Shown here piece after piece: positions 21,533-32,342 of a DNA stretch of 64,000 nucleotides. The translations under genes were made by a program, and so were the position numbers. The stretch's first letter is position 1, and each line of letters opens with the position of its first letter. The stretch comes from Triglochin maritima. Lineage: Eukaryota; Streptophyta; Magnoliopsida; Alismatales; Juncaginaceae. The stretch lies in NCBI GenBank assembly GCA_963682175.1, contig OY821791.1, positions 24,025,826-24,089,825 on the forward strand. Direction: 5' to 3'. Under the pieces are notes generated by a model. That model made no database searches. It saw only the letters and a list, made by a program, of their open reading frames with translations, and was not told where the DNA came from.

Positions 21533-22689
21533 TTAACCCGGACTGTGTGCGACACGAGAGGAGGAAGGCGTCGAGAAGTCGACCACCAAAGCAGGGTTGA
21601 CAACGCTCCTCGTAAAACAACCACTCTCGTCTCGTGCCCACGAAAGAATGCACAAAGGAGCACACACACAAACCAAAACTTTTTTTAATGAAGAATGTGT
21701 GTGGAGGAGAAGACGGGGGAACACAGGAAAGAAAGAAGGACTCAGGAGAGAAGGGAAGAAATCCTTATTCTACGGCAGATGGGTACAGGTAGAAGCACAC
21801 AAGCAAAAAAGGCTCAAACAATCCTAAGGTCGCTCTAGGTCCTTACAGCTAGATGACGCCTAACTGCGAGGTCACACGGTCTCACCTCCCTACAACGAGG
21901 ACCACAAAGCCCAGCAAGTGAGCCAAGATCCGGAGATCTCGTCTCTCCTAGTATCGACATAGTGGGCAACGCCGATCAGGCCATGACCGTCGTCACTGGA
22001 TCACTCTCCTAATACGTCCGAGATCCTTAGAGCCAATGTCTACTTGATTTTAAAAATTAGGCTCTTGATTAGTGTGGTTTGTGGGGTGAAGGAAAGGGTG
22101 ATGGAATCCCCCACCTTATCTTTTATGGGACAACCCCTCCTTAGTAGCATTTTGAAGTCTTAATCTAACAATCAACTCTCCAAACAAACGCTCAAGTCAC
22201 ACCTTTTTCAATGCACTTCCTACTAACTAATGCATGTTCATACGAAATGCATGAATGAGAGTAGAAGGTGTGTACCTCACTCCAGCACTCAGCAACTGAA
22301 AATAAAACTAAAATAAAAGACAATCTACATACCTATGTCACATACATGATGCATGACCTAAACAAGAAAGAATGCCTAATCTTTTGCTTTGGGTTTTAGG
22401 GTACAAGTTGCTTAAAGGAAGTTGATTATTAATCTGGGAGCAATCTAAGAGTCAAAACATGCAAAATTGAGTCCCAAATTCCTAAATGAATTATGGAAAC
22501 AACACAAAGAAAGGAGAAGGCAAACAGATCTCACCAGACTGTTGATTGGCGGTCCAAATTGCCCAGGTTGCCTCCCAATTTCTCCAGTTGCCTCCCCTTG
22601 CCACTCCAAGTCTCCTGAAACAAAGAAAAACTACAAAACACAAATTAAATCCACTCGAATCATCCAAACAAGAGTCTGGAATGGCACCT
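21533..22689 (-). other. Ath-2 untranslated leader
   Basis: No ORF. Conserved blocks shared with Ath-1, -3 and -4 include CTAGATGACGCCTAACTGCG near 21850 and the CATTGGCTC-like stretch near 22030. One palindrome at 22537-22554. Confidence 0.7.
22537..22554. promoter_or_regulatory. Leader palindrome of Ath-2
   Basis: GACTGTTGATTGGCGGTC, one decayed dyad 136 nt after the primer site. The second dyad position is not recognisable. Confidence 0.6.
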
Positions 22690-22706
22690 CCCCGACAACG
22701 ACGCCA
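22690..22706 (-). other. Ath-2 primer-binding site (tRNA-Asp type)
   Basis: Minus strand TGGCGTCGTTGTCGGGG, two changes from TGGCGCCGTTGCCGGGG. Confidence 0.85.
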
Positions 22707-22712
22707 AAAATT

Positions 22713-23548
22713 TGTTGAACGTTTTAATTAAACCACAAGTACACGGCGGTGTTGAAGCGGTAACAAATACGGGTCGTCCACAGGGAGGTGAGCAGCCTCT
22801 CGTTTGCACGAAATCAAGTGGCAAAAATAGGGAAGTGAGTTTGATTATCCTACTCTACGCTACACTACGCTACGAAGTACGAAATGCGAAAGAAAGCAAC
22901 AAACGATGAACTACCAAACTAAACTAAGAACTAAGTAAGTGCTGGAATTGAGAAATAGAAAACCCCTAATGAGTGCACACATGCAAAGAGGTGGGTGTGG
23001 AACACATTCTTTAAGCACAAATGAAGGTGGTGATATCATGCATAGGAAGTGTCTAAATGTTATGACAAAACCTATTAATCCATTCACCAACCTAGTTGAT
23101 TAACATTTACATATAATAGTTGTTTATTTCAGAACCTAAACAAGCATGAGAGGTGTCTAATCATTTTGGCAAAACTCATCAAGTTATAAATTCTATCCTA
23201 AACAAGCAAGCATACATTCATGTTTTATCAACACATTGTAAATAAAACATTCATTCCATTCTCTAATGCATGTATGAACATCAACTCCACCCCCCAAAGG
23301 GGATGGAACTACTCACTACACATTAGACTAATTACTAAACTAAGCAAAGAAAGCATATTAACTAAGCTACTAAAACTAATGAAATGAAATTAAACAAAGT
23401 AAAACAAGCAACATGAAACAAAACAACATAATAAAGAAAATTTAATTAAAATGACTCACAATTCAAGTAGCATCCTCCTACTTTAGTGTGTGCTTCAAGG
23501 CCTCACTTCTAGTAGGAAGAATAGCCACTCAAAATGTGAAGTGATTAC
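22713..23548 (-). repeat. Ath-2 5' LTR, partial (split by Cop-2)
   Basis: 836 bp matching 16290-17120 of the 3' LTR. It ends at GTGATTAC, where the 3' LTR continues with AATAAAAGG. Cop-2 entered at this point (probable target ATTAC), just before the TATA box of this LTR, so its promoter is separated from the element. Confidence 0.88.
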
Positions 23549-24674
23549 TGAAAGGAATGTGTTCTAAAAGTTTTACTTTTATATGTCAATTATTATGAAT
23601 TGAATGTGCAAACATTTTGTTCCTTGATTATGGTATTCGTCTTTTGGAAGTGTTAAGAAAGAGGCGTTTGGTCCTTAACCGTAGAGCTCTAAAAGATAAT
23701 GGTTTACATAAAATCAAAAGTTATTCACAATCATGGTAATTAACATGGAACATTAATTACCGAGATAAGATTGTCGTGTTGGTCATCGATTGTTGTAGCT
23801 CTACAAATAATTGACGACACGAGTATATAAAAGACGAAAAGATTACTTTTATATATTGAATAGACCTAACAAGTAAAACATTATGGAATTGTGTTTCGTG
23901 TCATTAATGTTTTTACTGTGTCTTGGATCCTAACATATGAGACTTATATCTTTTCACTCAAGAAGTGCTTAATTTGATTATTGTCAAAAGCTATCAATGA
24001 GTATAGTGATAGAAGCAATAGTTGGTTGAGCACGACTTGTGCTGGAAAAGATAGATAGTCAAACGATTATCATTGCCCCTCTTAATTGTGTGATGATATT
24101 AGTGGGCCCCTTGATAAAGCAAAATTATAATGTGCACAATGTAACTTGAGTTAAGTTACATAGTTATAATTAGCTTAGAGAGATCAAGAAATGAATTTAA
24201 TACAAAGATGACACATTTCTATTTTGTATATATTCTTAATATCATGAGGCAAGGGACGGACACAAGTGGTGCACTTACATCGCTAAATGGATCGTGTTTT
24301 GGTTCGGGTGGAACAAAGACATCTATGCTAATTGGGTAACTATAATGTGTAGCTAGATACCGCTTATAGGTCACACCACAAAACTGGGAAACAAGAGGTT
24401 TGATTTTAAGTTCAAATGATGTGTCGGGTTTCATGTGAAAATAGGACACATGTGGTGAATGAATAAAATCAATATGTCATGAGAATTGACATAATTAGAA
24501 TCGTAATAAATTCATATGAGGTATATATATTATGGGGTGTAATAATTTAATATTACATATGATAATATATTATATAAGATGTGAATTTGCTAAAAACCCC
24601 AAAAGATCAAATTTTGTTGGAAATAAATCCAAAATTTGACAAAGGAAAAATCGGCGTCAAACACGGTGAACCGT

Positions 24675-25040
24675 TCATGGTTCGGTCGACCGGGGTATCT
24701 TCAAATTGGTTAACCGAACAGGGAACGAGTAAGCGCAATTGGTTGACCGAAATTGTCTGGAGTGCCTGGACAATCGGGTTCGGTTAACCGAGTGTGCACG
24801 GTCAACCGAGAAATAGTATTTTCGGTAGACCGAATGTGACACGGTCATCCGATGACTATGTCCCAGGAGCGATTCTGGTGGGTCAACGGTAGACCGAGTA
24901 AAAGACGTGGTTCGTCCGAATTCTTCTAGGGAATTTTTCTCATACGGATTCGGTCGACCGTTAAGCTCACGGTGCGCCGAACACGTGTTATAACCGAATG
25001 GTTCGGTTGACCAAATAATACTCGGTCTACCGAACAAGAA
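24675..25040. repeat. CGGTCGACCG-type palindrome array in Cop-2 U3
   Basis: About a dozen variants such as CGGTCGACCG, CGGTTAACCG, TTGGTTGACCG, CGGTAGACCG and CGGTCTACCG. Many are C to T or G to A versions of the SIRE form. The array ends about 170 bp upstream of the TATA box. Confidence 0.85.
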
Positions 25041-25210
25041 CGATTCTGCCTGAATTATTAAGAGATTAATTAAATCATGGGTGGATTAATTTTAGATTTA
25101 ATGAAAAAAAATTTGTGGGTGATTATGTGGAAATTAGTGATTAAATTTAGGAGAGAATAAGCAAGAGATCATGGCTAAATAATAGCTCTTGACAATGATG
25201 TTTTGGGAGA

Positions 25211-25219
25211 CTATAAAAG
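25211..25219 (+). promoter_or_regulatory. TATA box of Cop-2 LTR
   Basis: CTATAAAAG, aligned with CTATAAATAG of Cop-1. Confidence 0.6.
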
Positions 25220-25674
25220 TACCCCTACTCCTACTTGTTTAACAACTATTGCAAAAATTCTTTCTCTCATTAATCTCGCCCTAATCACCCCGAAAATCTC
25301 TTAGTAAATTTAAGTTTTAGAGATAAGAATCTCAGGAGCTTAAAGAGAGGTTATTAGCTAGATTCTAAACCTTGTTAGAGATTGATTGACTAGCTTCTTT
25401 CTCTCTAATCTTGTTTAGAGTTTGGTGAACACTCGGAGGCAAATCCGTGGACGATTCAACGGGCAACGCGACTCCGAATCTTCAAAAAGGTTTTAGAGAA
25501 CCTTTAGGTATGATTCTATCTTTGTGATTTATTTTAATAAATGTAGGATTGCATGTTATTAGAATAATCACAAAACTATGTACATAAAAAATGTTGAAAA
25601 TATGAAAATCGATCTTGTATGTTGTATTAAAATTTTAAAAATATATACATACATAGGGACACAAAATCCTACAG

Positions 25675-25686
25675 TGGTATCAGAGC
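25675..25686 (+). other. Cop-2 primer-binding site (tRNA-iMet type)
   Basis: TGGTATCAGAGC one nucleotide after the LTR end, a perfect match to the common plant Copia primer site. Confidence 0.95.
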
Positions 25687-27157
25687 TTTTAGTTCATATT
25701 TTCAATAATTAGACTATATAATTAATTTTAGTTTACCATCTACAATCGAAACAATTCACGTTCTATGTCTTTTTCGAGTTTTCCGATTGTTTTGTTGATT
25801 TAATTCCAATTGATTCTTTCGATAGTTTTAAATGTTTTGAAACACATCATGTGAATGTTAGAATTAAATTTAGACTTATGTCAAATTTATAGAATTTTCG
25901 TTTTTAATTAAATGATTATTTTATAAGGAATCGACAAAACGAAAGAGACATATGCTTATCTTTCTTTAAATTGTTATTTTTGGAAATTGGATAAACAACG
26001 GTTCAAATATTTTATGTTTTGAACTATGGATAAATAAAATCATTTTTAATAGATTTCAAATGATTTTAGAATTGTTTGATTTAGAGATGCATGATAAACT
26101 AAATCGAGTAATATATAATATATGTACATGCGTTGCTCGAGTTCTCTAATGCAGAGATATGTGAGTTTATATGTTCTGAAGAAGCCATGTGTGAATGAAT
26201 GAATGAATGTGTATGTTATTATTATTTAATCACAGGGGCTTATGCATATGTAAATGCCAAATTTCTATTTTTATGTATATGCATGCATATGAGAGGATTT
26301 TTACATAGGACTTGCACTAGACAATTTTCAAAATTGAGAGATGCATGTTTATATTTTTGCAATATCAACATCCATGGTGCAAGAGGAAGACACTGAAGAA
26401 GCGCAATGATCGAGGATCAAGGATCAAAGACGCGGGAACATATAAACTTACACAATGTGTGTGTGAACGGATTTATTTGTGTTTGTGTGCTTGATATATA
26501 TGTGATTGCATGGATGAATGTTAGGATGTGTATAGATGATAAATATGCATGATCACCTAAATTCTAAAATCACATATTAATGTTTAAATTGTCCAACCAA
26601 AAATGAAGAGTATCTTTCTTTCTTATTTCATCCACTAGCAGCCATCGATCGAGGGATATTCTGCTCGCCCTTAGCGGGAGATAGCTTCCTCCATCTTTGG
26701 GAATAGTGGGAGATAAAAGGTTGTCTATTGTTGTGCCACGAATAGATGTACGAGGTGCGCTTCACCCTTTGTGGACACCGAGTATATTTGTTTGTGAATA
26801 CAATGGATAAACATATCTCGTATCAAATGAAATAAGTTTTCTTAACAAGACTCGGAGCCCTAGCTCGGTTTTGAGAAAGAGATTATTTTCGTACGAGGAT
26901 CGGTCAAATTCCCTCTTAATTAAAACGACAAGAGTCATAAGAGTTTGAAAAAGCAAATGTTGCGATATTTCGAAATGTTTATGATTAGAAAATGTTTTCT
27001 TACCTTGATTTTATAGTATATCCGATAGCCCTTAGCTAGTTTATATTATAATTGATAGGATCATGGATTGCTGCATTTGTGGACAAATTTTTATTTACAG
27101 TATTGAATTTTAAAATATAAAATTGACATTAAATCCCATATAATTTATTTTGTAGAA
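25687..27157 (+). other. Cop-2 untranslated leader
   Basis: About 1.47 kb of AT-rich DNA between primer site and gag without a credible ORF. A short GC-richer stretch near 26640-26760 has no recognisable feature. Confidence 0.6.
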
Positions 27158-28060
27158 ATGTCGAATATTCAACCTATTGTGCGATATATGATTGAAAAAC
27201 ATCGTTTGGCAAATGATGGCTAAAACTTCATAAGCTGGCAACTCAAGCTCAATATCGTGTTGAAGTTTGAGAAACTATCTCATATTTTGGATGGTGAAAA
27301 CCCAAAATAAAATGAGAAGGCAACCGATAGCGAGAGAGAGGCAAAAGCCAAGTGGGAAGACCAAGAGAACCAAGGTCACGGTCTAATGTTGGCCTCCATG
27401 GGTGATTCGCTTCAAGAGAAATACTTGGATTCAAAACCCAAGAAGACCATGGAAGCTTTAACAAAGATGTTCATGGATAGTGCTTGAAAAGAGCGATATA
27501 AGACCACCATCGCACGCACAAGGTGCCACATGGCGGAGGGAACATCATTGTCCATTCATTTTCTCATGATGCAAGGAAACCTTGAGAAATTGTCGAAGCT
27601 CTCTTCCCCGATGCCCGATGACATTGCGGAAGATTTGATTCGTGGCTCTCTAGCCCCGTCCTACAAGGACATCATTATGCACTATCATGTGCGTCAGAAA
27701 GGGGTGAGTCTTGAGGAACTTCACAACGCTCTCAAAACGTCTGAAGTTGACATGGGCAAGGGTCGGGACAAGCACGTCCTAACCGTCCATGGAGGGAGCA
27801 AGAAGATCACCAAAGGTAAAGGCAAATTCACCAAAAATACGTCAATCAAAAGCAAGGGAGTAGGAGGTGCTCGTGCTAGTGCCTCAAGCGGGATTTCTTC
27901 GAAATCTCCGACTCCCAACCCGAAGTGCTTTCACTGCGGTGAAAAGGGACACATACGGCCAAATTGCCCCAAGTACAAGGAAGACATTGACAATGGAGTG
28001 ATTGAACGTAAACGCCCCAAAAAGGCCAAAGGTATATTTGTTATTGAGATAAATTTGGCC
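27158..28060 (+). pseudogene. Cop-2 gag with zinc knuckle, broken by nonsense codons
   Basis: One frame from ATG 27158 through the end of the protease region. In-frame stops occur at TAA 27221, TAA 27308 and TGA 27485; after that it is open. UBN2-type gag sequence is seen (KAKWEDQENQGHGLMLASM, then TSLSIHFLMMQGNLEKLSKL and IMHYHVRQKGVSLEELHNAL). The knuckle CFHCGEKGHIRPNC, a perfect CX2CX4HX4C, is at 27926-27967. It is a gag-pol fusion without a stop between gag and protease, as usual in plant Copia elements. Confidence 0.88.
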
Positions 28061-28474
28061 ACCTCTGTCCATGATTGGGTAATTGATACTGGATCTTGTG
28101 CTCACATAATTTCTAATGTCCAGCTATTAAAGGATAGGAAGGAACTCGTAAAGAACGAGATGATTTTGAAGGTCGGAAATGGTGCAAGCGTTGCTGCGAT
28201 TGCACAATGTTCTGTGGAGCTTCAATTATCTAGTGGTTTAAATTTATGTTTAAAGAATGTTTATCATGTGCCTTCGATTAGCAAGAACATTATTTCTGTA
28301 TCATATTTGGATATGGATAACTTTAATATAAATATTTCAAATTCTTGCTTGTATATATCGAAGAATGGTATTTTCTATGCAAATGCATTCGTGAGAAATG
28401 GTATCTATTTGCTTGAATTAAATATTAAACAAATCTTAAACATCAATAAAAAAGAGTTAAAACTACTCACGTGA
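28061..28474 (+). pseudogene. Cop-2 protease domain
   Basis: The active site DTGS is at 28085-28096, in frame with gag, followed by VGNGASVAAIAQCSVELQL and VYHVPSISKNIISVSYLDM. These are typical of plant Copia polyproteins. The domain itself is intact, but the frame is lost near 28460 before the integrase. Confidence 0.88.
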
Positions 28475-29200
28475 ATGATACACTCTTGTGACACTATCGT
28501 CTTGGTCACATAAATGAAAAACGTATCAAGAAATTGCAAGAAGCTAACCTTCTTGGTCAACTTGATTTTAAATCATTGGAGACGTGCGAACCTTGCCTAA
28601 TGGGCAAAATGAGTAAGAGGCCTTTCAAGAAGAAAGGACCGAGAGCAAATGACTTGTTGGATTTGATACATTCTGATGTATGTGGTCCGATGAGTACTAG
28701 TGCAAGAGACGGTTTTAGGTACTTCATTACGTTCACGGATGACTATAGTCGTTATGGCTATATTTATCTAATGAGAAACAAAAGTGAATCCTTTGACAAG
28801 TTCAAGGAATTCAAGAATGAAGTAGAGAACCAACTCAACAAGAAAATCATGTCTTTACGAACGGATCGTGGAGGTGAGTACTTAAGTACCGAATTTGACT
28901 CATTCCTAAAGGAGTGTGGTATTGTACCACAACTCACCCTCCCGGTACACCTCAGTGGAATGGGGTATCCGAAAGGAGGAATAGGACATTACACGACATG
29001 GCTCGATCAATGATGAGTCAAGTTGAATTGCCGTTTTACTTTTAGAGTTATGCACTAGAAGCTCCGGCTTACACACTAAAAAATGTTCCATCCAAATCCG
29101 TAGAGAAAACGGCTTATGAGCTATGGAGTGGTAAAACACCTAAGCTCAATTTTCTCAAGATCTGGGGTTGTGAGGCCTACGTTAAGAGATTGATGTCGAC
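28475..29200 (+). pseudogene. Cop-2 integrase, N-terminal and core part, broken
   Basis: The H2C2 pre-integrase finger is present (HYRLGHINEKRI at about 28490, CEPCLMGKM at about 28590). A TGA stands where Trp is usual before HYRLGH. The core has DLIHSDVCGPM, FITFTDDYSRYGY and LRTDRGGEYLS. A 1-bp loss near 28945 shifts the frame at the PGTPQWNG site. Reading the next frame gives SYALEAPAYTLKNVPSKS, KTAYELWSG and WGCEAYVKRLMS up to the TCGAC target site at 29196-29200. The frame continues at 53371. Confidence 0.9.
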
Positions 29201-30746
29201 TGATTAATCGTTTTATATTTAACCGCAAGTGCACGGCCGCGTTGGAGCGGTGGCAAATACGGGTCGTCCACTGGGAGGTGTGTCGACACTTGGTTTGTTC
29301 GAAGGCGAGAGGTAAAAGGAAGGGAAGAAAGATGTATTGATTACACTAAACTACACTAAGATGCAAATGGAAATGAAAAAGAAGCAAGAAAAACTAAACC
29401 CCAAAGGGGGTAGAGAAATGATGTGAACATAAAGAAGTGTGTGTGTGTGTGTGTTCATTAAGCATCTCACAACATGTAGTGCATGAAATCATAAAACTAC
29501 ATCCAACTTTGCCTCAACATGAATTAAGATAAGACTACATCATTAAAACATACAAGACAATAATTGGAATGAAGCTAAATGAACTCAAGTATAAAGACTA
29601 GACCCTACTATGCCTCCACATGAATTAAGATAAGACTACATCATTAAAACATACAAGACATTAGCTAAGGTAAAGGCAACAAGAGCACATACACTACAAA
29701 TTGTGTTTCCAATATTAATTCCTATCCATATCCTAACCTTATCATTCCCCATAAAATAGATCCACTAAGGAAAGCATAAGCTAAGCTTCATTCAAGAGCA
29801 TTAGCATATCAAAGATAAGAGTGGAGACCCATTAGATGGTTATGGAAATCATATAAAGCTCAAGGGATAAAGATAACACACACTTAATACACTACATGAT
29901 TATATCACATATTTCTCCACCCCCCAAATGGGGATGAAACTACTCACTACTCATTACACTATCTATATTAACAAAAGAAAGCATAATACTGAAATGAAAC
30001 TATACTAATCAAGCAAGAAATATTAAAGAAGCATAAAGCAAAACAAGCAACAAAGCAAACACATAAAAGGAAATCAACTAAGCAAGAATTAACAAGGTAA
30101 AGAAAACATCTATTATTAACTCACTCAAATTACAAGCAGCCCTTCCTCCACCAGAGTTTTGCTTCAAGGCTTCACTCTTAGTAGGGAAGATGCCACCAAA
30201 GAGAGAGATGGATACAATGGGAGGTGAAGAGTTCTATTTATAAGCATGGAGAAAGCTAATCCGGGACAATCCCCCGATGGGACTAAACCAATACCAAAAA
30301 TAGCCTAAACACATGATAATACAAGTCCAGGAGCGAGCTTAGCAGAGTTGGGCTCATCCAGACCACCAATTGGCGGCCTATAAGGCCCAGATCTGTCTGG
30401 GTTTTGTGTTGGGCTTCTCTGGAAGCATTTCTTGGTCTTTGATGCATCTACTTGGTTTGTTGGAGCTCCGACCCGAATCAAATTGCCAAAACACTCCCCA
30501 TGATGGTGTGGAGTTTCCTGTTTTGCTCTTAGGTCCTTCGGTCTTACGATCAGGCCCTTCTCCCTTGCATCTTAGTCCCCAGGTCTCACAATTAAGTCCT
30601 TTTTCCTGCTTTTGGGTCCTTTCATGACTCTTCTCTTCAAACCTCTTTATTCCTGAAAACTAAACATAAAACTCGTTACGTAGCATTGCTTAGGTGTAAG
30701 ATAATGGATATAAGACACAAATATAAGCATGAAATGATGTCAATCA
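29201..30746 (-). repeat. Ath-3 3' LTR
   Basis: 1546 bp. Contains a GT repeat near 29440, the TATA box at 30234-30243 and one U3 palindrome. Confidence 0.92.
30361..30378. promoter_or_regulatory. U3 palindrome of Ath-3 3' LTR
   Basis: GACCACCAATTGGCGGCC. Only one dyad is present, whereas the 5' LTR has two. Confidence 0.8.
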
Positions 30747-30763
30747 AATACCCCCACACCTAA
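30747..30763 (-). other. Polypurine tract of Ath-3
   Basis: TTAGGTGTGGGGGTATT on the minus strand, touching the 3' LTR. Confidence 0.85.
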
Positions 30764-30847
30764 GTTTTTGCTAGTCCCGAGCAAAACAAAGAAAGAGAAA
30801 AGCAAACGAGAAACACGAAATCCTAACTCACTTTCGTAGGAATCATG

Positions 30848-30899
30848 GTTGCACTTAGCACGTGCAACAAACCATTAAACCTCCTTGTTGCCAAGGAGG
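30848..30899 (-). other. Two-hairpin module of Ath-3
   Basis: Arms GTTGCAC/GTGCAAC (30848-30868) and arms CCTCCTTG/CAAGGAGG (30880-30899), both perfect. Confidence 0.85.
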
Positions 30900-31991
30900 A
30901 GGAGTGTTGTCTCCTGAGGGTTTTCAGCGGATATACCCACAAAATCCAAACAAGATGCATTATTCAATCTAGACCTCGACTCGTTGGACAAATTTTGTCG
31001 ATCATTGGACACAGTAATCCTATGGGCCGACTCTATATAGGTAATCAGTCAACACCTAGCCTAATAAACCATTCATGCAAGTTAAATAAGGAATTAAGTG
31101 AAAGACATGGACAACCTCAACATCCTCAAGTGATACAAAGTGTAAGGTCCATTAAGGTTCTTATTTGCATTACCATTTTTTTTTCTTTTTGTTTCTTTTC
31201 ACATATTTTTTTCTTTTTATTAGTTGGAGCTTCATTCTCTCAGGGTCAGGTTTCGTGCATCATTGCCCATCAGGACTTACACTATCACGTACACCTTTCC
31301 CCAAATCTCCACATAGGGCAATCCCTATCACCCGTGTAACGAGAGTTCGGTCGGCGCATCCCAAGTCAGATGACTCGAAAGTACCAGGCACAAAGTCCCT
31401 TCAGACCTACTTTCCTGAGTGATAGGAGCCGTGCGAGAAGAGAGAACACCTACTCACTTATTTCTTATCTACACATGAACCAAAACCCCTACACTTATGT
31501 CTCACAACAAGATTTAGAGGGTCCTTGACTACAACAAACTTCCTTAAGTTAACAGACACGAATTATTGAGTCACTAGGTTCAGGGTGGACTTCTTTAAAT
31601 GTTTGAGCACTGAAACCCTATGATTACTCACCCCCAAAGGAAAATTGGGGTGCATCCTAACGACTCGATAAATCCTAAAGTCACTGTACTAGATATCCTA
31701 ATGCATCAAGTTCAAGACAATTTTGGGAGCTTTCTTTTTACTTTGCCTCTGAACGGTTTTGCACATGCTAAACACACGCAAAACCCACAAAACATTTTCT
31801 TTCGCAAACACATGAAGATTTTGAAAGAAATGTGAAAATTTTAAAGCACTAGGCAAGCAAAAGAAGACAAGTCACCCAAGGATCATGGCAAGCAGATATA
31901 TCGATATTAAATGCAGCACACTAACATGACCCTAACAATGCACACAAAAGAACACAAAAACAAAGGAAAAGACTCGACTATGTACACACGT

Positions 31992-32013
31992 AAAACAGCC
32001 CCCCACACCTACT
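31992..32013 (-). other. Internal polypurine-like tract of Ath-3
   Basis: AGTAGGTGTGGGGGGCTGTTT-like tract on the minus strand, next to the conserved CATTGAGGACAATG box. Confidence 0.5.
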
Positions 32014-32248
32014 TCATGCATTGTCCTCAATGAATGTGAGCAAAATACTACATGGATGTATGCATGAAACAGAATAGATCTCACCAACCTGAAGTACACA
32101 AGGAAGTTCATGGCTATGTTGATGGACACAACCCAACTTCCCTCAAAATCTGTGAGATGCTAAAGAAGGGATACAAATATGTGAAAGAAATGGGGCCCAA
32201 ATACTCAAGGGTTGGGGCCCACTATAAGCGATGCTCACTGAAGGAGTC

Positions 32249-32306
32249 CTCTTCTTCTTCTTCTTCTTCTTCTTCTTCTTTTTCTTTTTTTTTATTAATT
32301 TTTTTT
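32249..32306. repeat. (TCT)n and T-rich simple repeat
   Basis: Triplet TTC/TCT run passing into a T-run. It sits at the place where the other Athila-like copies each have a different simple repeat. Confidence 0.9.
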
Positions 32307-32342
32307 AACATATATACAACAATGGGCTCCCATCTTCATATA

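Larger units (their letters stand above)
16290..23548 (-). mobile_element. Ath-2, non-autonomous Athila-like element, 5' LTR split by Cop-2
   Basis: Minus-strand element. The 3' LTR is 16290-17669; the 5' LTR starts at 22713 and is cut at 23548 by Cop-2. The LTR end facing the primer site is CGTTCAACA, unlike the CGATCAATCA end of Ath-3 and Ath-4. The left target site is TGTCT (16285-16289); the right copy is outside the window. It has gag, protease and a pre-RT tail but no RT, RNase H or integrase. It sits in the CACTA-2 transposase. Confidence 0.88.
23549..25673 (+). repeat. Cop-2 5' LTR
   Basis: 2125 bp from TGAAAGGAATGTG to ATCCTACA, homologous over its length to the solo LTR Cop-1. U3 has the palindrome array at 24675-25040. 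Confidence 0.92.
30764..32342 (-). other. Ath-3 3' untranslated region
   Basis: Includes the two-hairpin module (30848-30899), a T-rich stretch (31165-31215), the internal polypurine-like tract (31992-32013) and a TCT repeat followed by T-rich DNA (32249-32306). No ORF is conserved between copies. Confidence 0.7.

Noticed and set aside
26600..26760. GC-richer patch in the Cop-2 leader as a possible gene capture
   Set aside because: Too short, no coding frame, nothing recognised.
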